DNA of 64,000 nt from Combretum micranthum (lineage: Eukaryota; Streptophyta; Magnoliopsida; Myrtales; Combretaceae), in NCBI GenBank assembly GCA_024138025.1, contig JAMXBD010004280.1:1-64000 (forward strand). The letters run 5' to 3'. Shown one piece after another: positions 46,201-56,984 of this stretch. A model generated the notes under the pieces. That model was not told where the DNA came from and searched no databases. It worked only from the letters and a program-made list of their open reading frames with translations. Position numbers and translations under genes: made by a program. Position 1 is the first letter of the stretch. Each line of letters opens with the position of its first letter.

Positions 46201-49200
46201 TTAGGGTTTTTAGGGCTAGTTAAGAGAGAACACTCCATCTCTTACACCACCTGCTATTCCTAGACTACTTTAGACTAAATTATGAGTAACTTCCTGTTTG
46301 CATTATTACATGTAGTAATAGCATATTGGTATAAATCGTGCTAATAATAGAAAAGGAAGCATAAAAATTGGAAAAGGAAACACAATAAACCTTTTTGCTC
46401 TTTCTTAATATTCCCAATGTTAAAAGTCCTCCTCCTTTAATATTATATATTGTTTTACCATAGTTGTCAAATCGCAATTTTACTCATACAATTTTACAAG
46501 TTTACGATTTTAGGAAGCCCTTCTGAGTTGATTCGTGAGTAGAATCATTTTTTGGTGGAATTTTACGATTTCAATCGAGTCTACATGTAAACTTGGTAGA
46601 ATCTTACGAGTTTAGCCTAATTTATCAATTCTACTATTTGAGTCAAATAAGCTAAAATAAAAATTACAACTGTGTGTTTATAATCTCATCAACTGTTAGG
46701 GATTAGGATGATGTATCTCTCTTGTTGTTATTTCTATTTGGCTTCTACATACTCTCCCTATCTTTTTCTTTCCTTCCTCAAAAACCCCTATTGTACATTT
46801 ATAGAATTCATTCAAGTCAAGTTATAGCTGTAAAATTCATAAGAAAACTTATTTTTTTCATTTATATAATTAAGTATTTAATAAGTTAAAAATTTTGATT
46901 CTCCTTCAATTTATCACTTATTTCAAACAAATCAATAGAAAATAAATTAATTTTGATTCTATTCGCTCTTTTTTTATATATGTTATATTATGGATTAAGA
47001 GTTATTATGAAAAAAAAAAAACTTAATTTCTTTATTTTTTATTTTTTACATCCATTATGTGTTCTAAGTTTTTTAGATCTTCTATAAGCATTTTTATAAT
47101 TTTTCAAAGCTATTTTACAAAGGTTATAGAAACTTACGTTTTTACGTTTCGATTCTACTGACCCCTGACAACCTTTTACACTTTTTTACGCCACTTGACT
47201 TATGCTCCTATTGTTATTGGTGTGATGATGCAACTGAAACATTGGGAAGATAACTCAAATATGCAACTAAACATTGACGAGATAACTCAATTATGTTAAG
47301 TGATGCGAGATTGAGCCGAATTTGCTTCTGCTAAATTTTAAGTATTGCACCATAATACAAAATAGTTCTTGATATTCTTTATGCATTATTGATTGAGATT
47401 TTTACTCATTGCTAAAAAATAACTGTTATCATGCAATTGCAGCACCTTTAGCCTCTTCTTGATGAGCATAATAACTTGGTCAAATTAAACACGTTGCCAT
47501 TTCACTTTTTCCTGACAACTTATGTTCTTCAGATTAATCTGGGAATTTACATGGAAGATGGTGAAAAAGAATTCTCTGTTTTGGTAGATCGTTCAGTAGG
47601 AGGTTCAAGCACTGTTGATGGACAAATTGAGCTGATGCTTCATAGGTAATTCAAATGAAGTTCCTCTTGATTCATTGCACTTAACATATTGCTTTAGTGT
47701 TAACCGCCCACTATTCTTGTTCAGGAGACTGCTCCATGATGATTCAAGAGGTGTGGCTGAGGCTCTGAATGAAACTGTTTGTGCAGCTGAAGAATGCATG
47801 GGGCTCATAGTAAGCATTCATTGATTGTTACTGACCATTGGGCTCTCTTACTTCAATCTGAAGGTGTTGAACCCAGATAGATAGTATAAATACTAAGGAG
47901 GAAAAAGCAAATTCCTTGGAATTAGGGTGGCTTCTTTGCTTATGTTTCTCATTTTGTTATTCTTCTCATCCTAGGGGTTAGCTACCAAACAAGCTTTCAG
48001 TATTCAAAGCTCTATCCATTCCAGTCTTTTTAATTAACTCTTCCCTCAGTTTTGTAGCTGCATTCAATGTTTAATTTTGATAGATGTGCAATCAACTTAT
48101 CAAAAAGTTAAAGTTGATAGATTTATTGTGGCCTTTACACGTGTTTAAATGCTCTTATTCATGTGTCAGGGCATGTGTTGATTCAAACTTATCATGTGAA
48201 ATTGAAGTCATGAGGAGGATTAACTAAAAAATTTGGTCTCAGAAAGCTAATAACATGTTATCTTTTAAAGGGGATCAGGATCACAACTGATTTATCAATA
48301 GCTAGATGCGGAGTGGTTTATATATATGATTTGATAGCCTCTACACACCATGCCTGAAGCTAAGCCGAAGTCTGCATATTTTATTAAATTTCTGTAAAAT
48401 ATCTACAAAATGTCTCTACTGAGATATTCGTTAAATAAATATCTACTAAGTGATGATAACTCTTTGATATACCATTTTCATTCGTATTTATTCAACTTTG
48501 ATATGGTCTCACCAAGCGATCTGTCAGGTACAAGGAAAATATTACTACAGATTTGATCGATTGGGAGAAGGTTCCAAGTGGCGGCGAACATTTGGCCAGG
48601 AAATATATTCACCCTTGTTGCTGGCATTTTCTGAACAGGTATATGGAGTATTACATATGTTAGATACCAATGACACGAAAGATGCATGGCTTATATTTTC
48701 AGTTGCTTGTGACAGGACGAGAAAGACTGGAAGGCTTCCCATGTGACAACCTTTTCAGGGATTGATTTGTCGTATACTTTGCCAGACAACATTGCTATTA
48801 TAACCCTTCAGGTGATTCTATCAAACCATCCGAAAGGGTTTCATTGCCTAATATGCATAGTTAGTTGGTCTGCAGGATTGTATCTAATGTTGAATTTTTA
48901 ACCTGAAATTTTTACCTTCACTGACCTTAAGCAAGCTATTTCATGTTATGGTGCTGATTGATGGTCAACAACCTTTCTTAATGGCATTGATCTCATATTT
49001 CTTTATTGCTTCAGGAACTTGATGATGGAAGAGTTCTCCTTCGGTTGGCACATTTATATGAGGTTTGGTTTCCCTTTTTTTTCAATATACATCTTTTAAG
49101 CTTTGGGCAACCAAATCAACCTAGAATAGATAAAATCATTTGCCTGGGCATAGAAAGAACCTTCTGGGGAGAGAATGGTTGTATAGAATCTTCATTGAGC

Positions 49201-49707
49201 ACTCAATTTTCGTTAACTTGACCTAATCCTACTCAGTTACCTAATTAGGCTTGGCAATTTCACTTGTTGAAATTATGCCTTTATACAGTTGTCTCATTTG
49301 GCTTTCTAAAGATTTCTTTGATTCACATCATCCATAGGTAGGAGAGGACAAAGATCTTTCTGTAATGACAAGCGTAGAGCTAAAAAGGCTTTTCCCTGGG
49401 AGGAAGGTAAGGCAGATGGTACTGTGATTTCTAGCATACGTTGAAATATTGATGCATCATTGACAGTTATTACATTTATATGCTGCAGATTGGCAAAGTG
49501 ATAGAGACAAGCTTATCTGTGAATCAAGAAAGGGCAGAAATGGAGAAAAGAAGACTTGCTTGGGAGGTTGAAGGTTCTCAAGGTGGAGAAGCCAAGGGAT
49601 TGAGGGGTGGACCTATTGATCCAGCTAAACTAGTGGTAGAACTAGCTCCCATGGAAATTCGGACTTTCACAGTCCAATTTGATGCGCACCAGGTGTCTGA
49701 TGCCTGA
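28250..49707 (+). CDS. Alpha-mannosidase, GH38 class II, 29 exons
   Basis: Exons: 28250-28450, 28529-28612, 30161-30249, 34469-34643, 34921-35040, 35224-35310, 35413-35484, 36162-36275, 39310-39410, 39493-39586, 39663-39830, 39921-40010, 41471-41536, 41632-41688, 41872-42091, 42181-42320, 42474-42542, 42675-42734, 42809-42880, 43269-43316, 43438-43557, 43812-43877, 47533-47645, 47725-47809, 48528-48638, 48716-48811, 49015-49062, 49338-49406, 49489-49707. All phases join without a stop, giving about 1,017 residues, the usual size for plant GH38 lysosomal-type enzymes. Residues 1-21 form a signal peptide. HTHDDVGW (44-51) carries zinc ligands, WQIDPFGHS the nucleophile Asp168, and [15 protein letters not shown] (about 407-421) another zinc ligand. 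The enzyme should hydrolyse terminal alpha-mannose on N-glycans in vacuole or apoplast. Exon 2 and probably exon 12 use GC donors. TGG/ATG context (G at -3 and +4) supports the start. Confidence 0.93.
28613..30160 (+). other. Intron 2 (GC-AG), no transposon recognised
   Basis: The exon ends ..GTTGAAATG and the intron starts GCAAGT; the acceptor is TTGATTTAG before GCCTTTTTCC. The junction gives YVEM/AFFQRWW, which is family-like. The 1.5-kb interior holds only short frames without domains. Confidence 0.8.
30765..30868 (-). repeat. Extra leader-PBS segment at the 3' end of the gypsy element
   Basis: 30,781-30,868 is nearly identical to the element's own leader and PBS at 33,832-33,920. 30,765-30,780 (TGATATGGTAACCCTA) repeats the LTR terminus at 30,869-30,884. 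The switch falls in AACCCTA, a word shared by the LTR end and the leader (33,826-33,832). Confidence 0.88.
30869..31246 (-). repeat. Reina-like 3' LTR
   Basis: 378 bp, + strand TGATATGGTAACCC to GATCACATCA. It is paired with 33,921-34,299. Confidence 0.92.
31280..33452 (-). pseudogene. Reina-like gag-pol with large pol deletion
   Basis: ATG at 33,452 starts an open frame of 621 codons. It contains the retrotransposon gag block ([70 protein letters not shown]), then [14 protein letters not shown], then the aspartic protease ([13 protein letters not shown]). Near 31,640 a one-base shift moves pol to another frame, [30 protein letters not shown], which includes the RT start [26 protein letters not shown]. 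Directly after NKIT (about 31,360) the sequence jumps to a pol C-terminal tail ([13 protein letters not shown]) beside the polypurine tract. Gag could still be translated; pol cannot. Confidence 0.88.
33921..34299 (-). repeat. Reina-like 5' LTR
   Basis: 379 bp, + strand TGATGGTAACCC to GATCACATCA, followed by TSD TTGAG. The PBS adjoins at 33,901-33,918. Confidence 0.92.
38102..38680 (+). pseudogene. MULE 3 transposase N-terminal domain
   Basis: From ATG 38,102: [20 protein letters not shown], then [41 protein letters not shown] and [15 protein letters not shown]. It is clearly related in layout to the MULE 1 and MULE 2 N-termini (HAHGNIVEGN.., YAHGNIV..). After about residue 95 a frameshift moves to [20 protein letters not shown] and then [21 protein letters not shown]...[11 protein letters not shown]. 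It ends without the DNA-binding or catalytic domain. Confidence 0.7.
38720..38738. repeat. (TG)n microsatellite in MULE 3
   Basis: A short pure TG run within MULE 3. Confidence 0.85.
40131..40508 (+). repeat. 186-bp tandem duplication in intron 12
   Basis: Two head-to-tail copies start at 40,131 and 40,317. They share ATCTGTAACTA.TCATAGT.GATCC, CTCTGCTTGAT.CATTGGG, ATCATCTGCTCCTGGAAGT and TCTGTGTAAAGAT. They differ at about 10% of positions. The unit lies between exon 12 and exon 13 and does not match the coding sequence. Confidence 0.88.
44680..45300 (-). pseudogene. Ty3/gypsy gag remnant in intron 22
   Basis: The minus-strand translation gives [24 protein letters not shown], resembling the gag start in which a Gly-Trp-Ile-x-(K/R)-x-Glu-Gln word follows DG. 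It is followed by ..[22 protein letters not shown], resembling the later gag block. Stops and frameshifts abound. Confidence 0.45.
46463..47171. mobile_element. Putative TIR element in intron 22
   Basis: The left end AGTTGTCAAATCG is mirrored by AGGTTGTCAGGGGTC read inverted at the right. The interior repeats words such as GATTTTACGA and AGAATCTTACGAG on both strands. Flanks TTTTACCA and TTTTACAC are similar but not identical, so the superfamily is uncertain. Confidence 0.35.
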
Positions 49708-49925
49708 ATCCCCATATGTAATGCATACCAAGGCTTTGGATAACTTGTGAAGATGCTGGGCTTCAGAAATCCTCGTCTCCTCAAGTGTGGTTCTTGCTGC
49801 ATGACCGTCCGTGTAAGAGGTAAAAATGAGGCTGTTCTCTGCATGTAATTAAAGAACTCAAAAGAGAGCCATGAAGTTCGTCCATGAGCTTTTCCTAAAT
49901 GTGTCCTTGTTTTAAAACAACGCAC
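49708..49925 (+). promoter_or_regulatory. 3' UTR region of the mannosidase gene
   Basis: It follows TGA at 49,705-49,707. There is no further coding. A TGTAATTAAAG word lies near 49,844. The exact polyadenylation site cannot be read from sequence alone. Confidence 0.4.
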
Positions 49926-51035
49926 AATTGTAAGAACGTTTCATTGCCTAACTGATTCCTCATTTCCTGTTCAACTTGTCTTTAGATTTTGTTGCCAATC
50001 TCTGCATCTTAGGCTGCTTATTTTATGGACCTATTGAGCTGCAATCCATATCTTTCTTCGACATGGAAGATTAATATTGTTGGGTTGTAGATAAAAAAAA
50101 CATGTTATCCTACACACGAATATTTAAGGGGGAAATGCATATAACTCTCCTAAACTTTGACCAATTATGATCTTAGTGTAGATACATCTCTAAACTTTTA
50201 AATGTTATAAATAAACTCTTTTGAACTTTGATAGATTGAAAAATAACCCCTAGGTTAAAAATCTATTTAAACTTCGACCTTGATGGAAAAATAATTGTGC
50301 TTATATACCTCAAAAGTTTTGATTTTAGTGTATTTTTGTTAAATTGATAAAGTAAAATATTTTTACATAGCTAATTTGTCAAAATTTGTGGTTTCTTTAC
50401 AATGTTTGAAAAATTAGAGGGATACCTGCACTTAGGTCAAAGTTTAAAAAAATATGTTCACTAGTACCTTGCACATGAAGATTTAATGTTGGTTTGTTTG
50501 GATTGTTTGATATTTATATGTATCATAACTATATTGCATTTGTAACTTACTGTATTATATCTGTATCATATTGTATTGTATCTGTTTGGTTTATTAATGA
50601 GTAAAACTATCGGTTCTTTATTGCTATTTATTTATTGACAAACATTTGTTTAAAAACGATAAAAATACGAAACCAAAATAACCAGAATATGATGAAACAA
50701 ATAGATCTCTATATGTATTATTTTGCCAGAAAAAGATGAATTTCATTTACTAAAGTAGAATTACATCAATAAAAAAATTATATAAGAGAATTGACTAATT
50801 AAGAGTTGAGGGGCAAAAAACCTAAAAGAAATATATCTGTTCAAGTGTCGAGATGTCCCTCGTAGAGGGTATAAATTCTCTTAAAACAATAAAATTCACT
50901 TAACTAGCAAGTAAAATAAATCTTATAGTATAACCCACATATGGAATGAAAAGAAAAAGAAAAATACAAATACATAAAAAAAAAAAATACACTTATTTTA
51001 AAATATTACTGATAAACTAATATTTTTGATCTCTA
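49926..51035. other. Intergenic, AT-rich, possible small TIR element
   Basis: No gene. At 50,146-50,161 (CTCCTAAACTTTGACC) and 50,435-50,451 (AGGTCAAAGTTTAAAAA) lies an inverted pair of a type common in plant MITEs. No clear target duplication was found. Confidence 0.35.
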
Positions 51036-51526
51036 CAAACTTCAATCTAACTATATTTATAGAGAAATGGACTTAAGGTGGTAGGTTGTGACATGGATGA
51101 TCGATGATGGTTGGAATGATTAAATAAAGAATTCAAATCCAAGATCCCAAATGATGATGTGCAAATATTAATATCGATAATGAGGAGATGAAAACTTTTC
51201 AAAGGAAGATGACCACATGGTGTGTTTGTCTTTTGTTTATACAAGATAGTATGTGATTGCTAAAAAGAAAATGTGCATATAGCAAACTTCAATCTAACCA
51301 TATTCATAGAGAAATGGACTTAAGGTGATAGAGTGTGATGTGGATGTTAGGTGATGGTTGGAATGATTAAATAAAGAATTTAAATCCAAGATCCCAAATG
51401 ATATGCAAATATTAATATCGGTAATGAGGAGATGAAAACATTTCAAAGGAAGATGACCACATGGTGTGTTTGTTTTTTGTTTATACAAGATAGTAAGTGA
51501 TTGCTAAAAGGAAAATGTGCCTATAC
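51036..51526. repeat. 247-bp tandem duplication
   Basis: Two copies start at 51,036 and 51,283, both with CAAACTTCAATCTAAC, ACATGGTGTGTTTGT and GTTTATACAAGATAGTA. They differ at about 7% of positions plus a short deletion. The two nearly identical minus-strand open frames in it (65 and 64 codons) are by-products. Confidence 0.9.
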
Positions 51527-53920
51527 AAATTGTAGTGGTAGAATAAAGGGGTGGACTTTGAAAATTTTTTAATATTAGCTTAAAAGAAATTTAAATTTCC
51601 ACTAAAAGTAAATGATATAGCTTTACGTCACTTTTTATGGTTTGATTCTTCTGAGTAAATCTAAATTCTAGGAGTTAAAAAACAAATTCTAGCATTCGGG
51701 CTCATGGTTCCACCCAAGGGCAAAAAAGGAATATGATGAACCTAAAGCACTCTAGGAAAGATGTAATATTTCATAAACCTGGATTGGTAATTGAGTAGTC
51801 CTTAGCTATTATTAGATGAACAAGTAAGTGACTATTGATTCAAGCAGAACTTCCCTAGATTCCATCATATAACCTGAGATGGCTAAATGTTATCGCCCTT
51901 TTTTTCTACGTCAACTTGTGTTTTTGTGTCACTGTAACTTGTATAACTCTCTCTCTCTCTCTTTCCCTTTATGAAATAGTGAGTGTGTTTAACATTAGTG
52001 ACCCATTTAACTCCATTTTATCGTTCTTATTCTCTATGTAACTTGAGGGGCACATAAGAGTCAACAATTGAGTCTTATAAGTGCTCACCTCTCTCTACCT
52101 CAATTTCAAATCCTAGGAAGCTCACCTTCTAGAGTATAGCTCTACATGATTTTGGAGCAAAACCAAAGAACCTTGAAGATCACGAATGCTTTCTTTCCTT
52201 CCTTGCTACTTCGATGATTGATATCACTAATTTTCAAAGTTAGTAATTAGATTTGCACCCTGTTTCTTGCTTCCTTTTCATATCATTTTTATCTGTTTCT
52301 TCATATTTTGTTTAAGTTTAAATTTACCTTTCTTATGGTGTGAATAAGATTTGTCAAAGTATTGAGTTGTGATAAATTGTAGATTTTGTATAACAATTAG
52401 GGTTTTCCTCTTTGCAAGGTTTTCATTTTTCTCTCTTTATTTTTTTTAAGAACTTTGGTGATTAGATTGACTTATGTGAGATTACTAATTAGGGGTTAAG
52501 TGATATTAAGGCTTAAATTGTATAAATTCAAATGCATATAAAAATTTCAATGAGGGAATTGTTATAACTAAGTTGTACTTATAAAAATGCAACTTTTACT
52601 CATAATTTATGGTTTTCATGAGTTCTATGAATATATTCAAAGCCAAATTTAATAGGAAGATTTTGAGGATGTCTAAGTATTGAGTGTGTATTCACTTTGG
52701 TTCCTTTATTATTGTTGTTGTTTTTTTTTTCCTTTGTGCATTTATATTGGTGTAAATGAATACTATTAATCTTGAAGATTGAATAGTGTTGCAATTATTT
52801 TAAGTGGATAGATTCATCCATGTGCATAAAAAAGCATCAAGTTTGGAAATAAAGTGTTAGAATGGCTTAGTAGGCTTGAACAAAGTTCATATTCCATGGC
52901 TCCTTTTCACCTTATTTATGTGGCTTTTGGGCCTACCCAATTGGATCTTGATAGTAAGAGGAATTGGGGTTGACAATCCTTATTATAGCCATTATTCTTC
53001 CTTGGCATGGGGGGAGATGGTTGCACGGTAAACTACTAACGTACTCCAATTGTAACATCCATAGCGCACTACCTAGGCTTCTCAAATTTCAAAGAATTGC
53101 TTTAGTAACATATTTGTAAGACAATTCATGCAACACCTAAATTTCACAACTATACGTGTGAGTTTTAAGGTCAATAACATGAAAATCAAAGCTATTATCA
53201 ACTTCAAACATGTTGGCACTAGATGTAATCTAGCCATTAAGATTTTACAAAAATAGAAGAAAGTCACTTAAAGAGATTGTAGAGTTATTTTTAGGATTTA
53301 GTAAACCATTTAACCTTACACCTAAAGGCTATTTTTCTAACCTTAAAGTATATTTCATAAATAAAGTACTATGTAACCTAAAGTGTTTACAATTGAGTAA
53401 ATAGTATGATCATCTTCTGTTTGTTATTGTATATTTAGCCACTACTGCTTATGGTAGGTTATTATGATAAGGTTACCCATTGGGGCAAGACACTAGAAAG
53501 TATTTTCAAGTAATTTTTAGCCATGCTATTAGTTTTTTCAATTGGCTTCGAGATATTGTGAAAAAATTCTCTATCATGCTTCAACATGCCTTCCATTTTC
53601 TGATTAAACCTTATCATTTGACACGTTCTATGCCCCTCTAACGTTGTAATGATTGGCATCTCATGCTTTGAGTACCATGTAATCAAACAAGTCGTTTAAA
53701 TTATTCATAGTGCCACACCTTACATGATTGCTTGAGACTTACACCCACATTTGAACTATGAAGTTTAACAAGGTAATTAGTGTTTATTTTTTGGTATCAA
53801 AGTATAACAATTTATATATAAGGATACACTAGTTTATAAGAAAGAACTGATGATGCATGAATATAACATTCATTTAACTTCAAATCACATCTAAAAATCG
53901 ATCAAATTAAGCTTCCTCAT
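51527..53920. other. Intergenic, no gene recognised
   Basis: AT-rich, with short microsatellites such as CT at 51,951-51,963. None of the open frames shows a domain, and none has a plausible plant gene structure. Confidence 0.4.
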
Positions 53921-53979
53921 ATAAATATTTCATAAACTCAATCTCTCGATTGATGGAGATATGGCTAAGAGATGAGAGG

Positions 53980-54710
53980 TAGATCCACTTGAGATTTTGC
54001 TTGGATCGGTTACAAGAACCGGACTAAAATATTCAAAGGTGCACTTAATGGATTAACCCAAGAAGTTCAAGAAGAGAAGATCCACGTGTACAACACCAAG
54101 GATGAGCTAAAGCTGATCAACATACTCAAAATTAGCTTGGAAATGGACTAAGAAGACAAAGCAGACGAGTAGACCTAGGCCGCCTAGCAAAGCCGCTAGC
54201 TTTGCATGTGCGTCACCAGCCTTCATCATCTATGCCGCCGGCCTAATGGTAGCCTTAGAAGTGTACAAAATCAAGTTTTCAAAAGCTGCCTATTAATGCC
54301 GCTGGCTTATAGGGTTTACGTCGTCAGCCTATTGTCGACGTATTGTGTGCCCATAATCGTACTTTTAAAGGCTGCCTTGAAGGCCGCCAACTTACTATTT
54401 TAGGCCACCAACTTATAATAGCCAACATTTGTATATCTTTTCATGACTTTTGAGTTTCCTTTATATTATTATAAGTAGTCCTTTGCTTTGTAATTGAAAG
54501 ATATAACTTTGAATACAATTTTGAGAGAATTCTCTTTGGTTCTTTGAAGAACTTTTCTTAAACTTATCAGTTTAATTCGTGGTCTTTAATCTTGACTTAT
54601 CAATAGATTTCTATCACCGATTGTGGCGTCTTTGATTCTCTACCTAGTTTCTTGCTTCCATATATACCAATGAGTAGCGTTCCATCCGAACTTGAACGAT
54701 CTTGGGATTG
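53980..54710 (+). mobile_element. 3' remnant of a gypsy-type retrotransposon
   Basis: At about 54,015-54,150 one frame reads RTKIFKGALNGLTQEVQEEK, followed by YNTKDELKLINILKISLEMD and a stop. This resembles the C-terminal tail of plant gypsy gag-pol (PxTRSRxKxFKxALNxLxQ). Downstream comes a GC-richer stretch with GCCGCC/GCCGGC words, then T-rich leader-like sequence. This is consistent with part of an LTR. Borders are unknown. Confidence 0.4.
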
Positions 54711-54719
54711 AGTGAAATT

Positions 54720-56222
54720 ATTGGTATCGGGTTTCGTCACAAGTTAACGTGGTTCATATCATCGGTTAATATTTATAACTTGGATAAACATGCATTTGAC
54801 TCATGTACACATACTCTTGAAGAACTCACTCAATTGGACCTTTATGAGTTGGCAAATCCATTCAAACAACTAAAAAATTGTACTTGAAAACCAATAGAGT
54901 ATGCTAATTTCATGGGACTTTATCATAGATTACTACTAATATAGATACATGTAATAAATTATAAATGTAATTGTTAAATTCTCAATAAAACTTTATTTGA
55001 TATCTCAACATCGTGTAAACACAACAAAAGGACTTCGACTTACACTAATACCAAAAATTGGTTACTCTAAATAACATGTCTTTCACACGATCCCCATATT
55101 CCTACTATGTAAAGGTGTCACAAGTAGGTCTACATACCCCTACAAGACTTAAAGGACTTCATATATTTGCAAAGCATGTTTGAAATTATTGGTGAGATTT
55201 CGTTGCCTAAAAATTGTCTAACCCACTAAGTTGACCGTTTAAGGTAACCATTGTTAACTTATTTAAGATGTTAGGATCCAAATGGCTTCCTTAGAAGGTA
55301 TAGAAGTAATCATATGCAATTACATAGTCAACTACCTTCTTATGCTTTGACCATTTTTATTGCATTATAGTCACCTTAACTGTTTTTTACTATGCTTCCA
55401 GCGCTCATTAAATGTTTGAAATATATATGTTCCTCTCAAGTATTACATTACAAGCCTTTGCTTTCTTTAGAGTTAAGTCAATCTTTACCATAAAACTCAC
55501 AGCCTTTGGTATAGTGAGTCGTAGGCATTGTTCGTGATTAATCTTAAAGTATCTAATCATTACATTCTCTTTTATCTTGAAGATATGGCTTATAGAGATG
55601 CCTCATTTTCTTACTTAAGTATAAATTCTAATAAAGCTCCTTCGTTAGTGTACTTACTTTTGTCTTAGCCTTAGGATCTGATTGAATTTTATCTCACAAG
55701 TAATGATTTAACTTCAGGGTTCCACTATTAAGATATATGGAGATCACATCAATCTTGTCCTATCTCTCAAAATTCTAGCAAACTAAAACTACTTATGACT
55801 TTATAACTAGTTCCCTTTAGTCATATTCACCAATCATTCGATTGTTTGAGGCCTCAAACATGATTTGACACTCATTTCTATGAACTAGTTAGTTTTTAAG
55901 CTCTAAGAGACTCAAGTACATGGAATTCACAAAAGTTGGAAATTATTAATTTTCAAAACCTTTTTATTCGCACTGATGAAATGTACAAATCCTTTATATT
56001 ACACTTCATGCATCATCATCCATTTTCTTTTATAAGAAAAGCCATTTGACCTTGATTAATGAAATTTTAAAGTTTAAAAAATTATACATGTAAGCACGAC
56101 AATAAAGCCCCTAAAAACTCTTTATCTAGATAGTTTTCCTCATTAACTGTGGTTTGTGTAAAGTTTCTTGTCCTTAGACTTTGTCTTATAGATAGTCTTA
56201 TTACCATCCATATTACTCTTGT
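54720..56222. other. Intergenic, no gene recognised
   Basis: AT-rich. I see no coding domain, long repeat or RNA gene. Confidence 0.4.
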
Positions 56223-56231
56223 TTTTAGAAA

Positions 56232-56513
56232 GGGTAAGTGTCACGAATGATACTTCAACTTTAGCAAAATATGCAATAAGATACTTGGACTTTGAAATTG
56301 ATCAATTTTGTATCCAAAAGAACTTTCTGTGTGACGTTGCCTCTGTCATATTGGTTAAGAATGCCACACAGGATAACGGTGTTAGCTAATTTAATGAAGG
56401 TACTATTGGCATGCATAAAAAATTCTTTCGGATACTAAATTGACCAATTTCAAAGTTTAGGTATTTGATTGCGTTTTTTACCAAAGTTTATGTACTACTT
56501 GTAACATTAACGC
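56232..56513. mobile_element. MULE-type MITE, 282 bp
   Basis: The perfect 9-bp target duplication is TTTTAGAAA (56,223-56,231 and 56,514-56,522). The terminal inverted repeats are about 90 bp. The left end reads GGGTAAGTGTCACGAATGAT and the right end inverted GCGTTAATGTTACAAGTAGT. Both continue with ACTTTG.TAAAA.A.GCAAT, then ACTTTGAAATTG.TCAATTT and .GTATCC.AAAGAA. It has no coding capacity. A 9-bp TSD with long TIRs indicates the Mutator superfamily. Confidence 0.92.
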
Positions 56514-56984
56514 TTTTAGAAAACCTTTGTTATTTTATGGGTTAAACCTTAAGGCAAGCTTTCTAACTGTCCATGGCTCATGGGTTGACTATTTAAATCA
56601 TTTTAAAAATGGGTTAGGGCTGGCCTTTTTCAATCTATTTAACCTATAGGTTAATGCAGGCTAGCCTGTGATGGGTTAAGCCAACCTGTTTTGACCCACT
56701 TATAAAGAAAAAGAAAGTAAAAGGTTAATAAGAAGCCAAAATCTCAAATAAAAAATAATATAGTAAAATACTAGTGATCATTTATGATATGTTATACAAA
56801 AATGATCTAATATTATAATATTAGTGATCATTACATAATTATTAAACAACCCTTTTTTACGTTCAAAGTAATCACTAAAATCTATGGCTTTTATATAATC
56901 TCACTAAAAAAAAACCAAGTAGAAGTTAGTGGTTTGACTTATCGTGGTAAGCTAAAGTGAGAGTTTCGTTTATTGCAATTAGTT

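Larger units (their letters stand above)
43878..47532 (+). other. Intron 22, filled with repeat debris
   Basis: The donor is GTGTGT after ..TATTATCCG, and the acceptor is TTCTTCAG before ATTAATCTGGG. The 3.7-kb intron contains a minus-strand gypsy gag remnant (about 44,680-45,300) and a pair of similar segments (44,383-44,453 and 46,215-46,284). A putative TIR element lies at 46,463-47,171. The other open frames (45,272-46,238) have no recognisable domain. Confidence 0.7.

Noticed and set aside
45272..46238. Open frames of 65-103 codons in intron 22 as a nested gene
   Set aside because: No recognisable domain, no splice logic, and they lie among gypsy-derived repeats.
49578..49925. 115-codon minus-strand frame overlapping the last exon
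   Set aside because: It is a shadow of the mannosidase C-terminal exon and 3' UTR.
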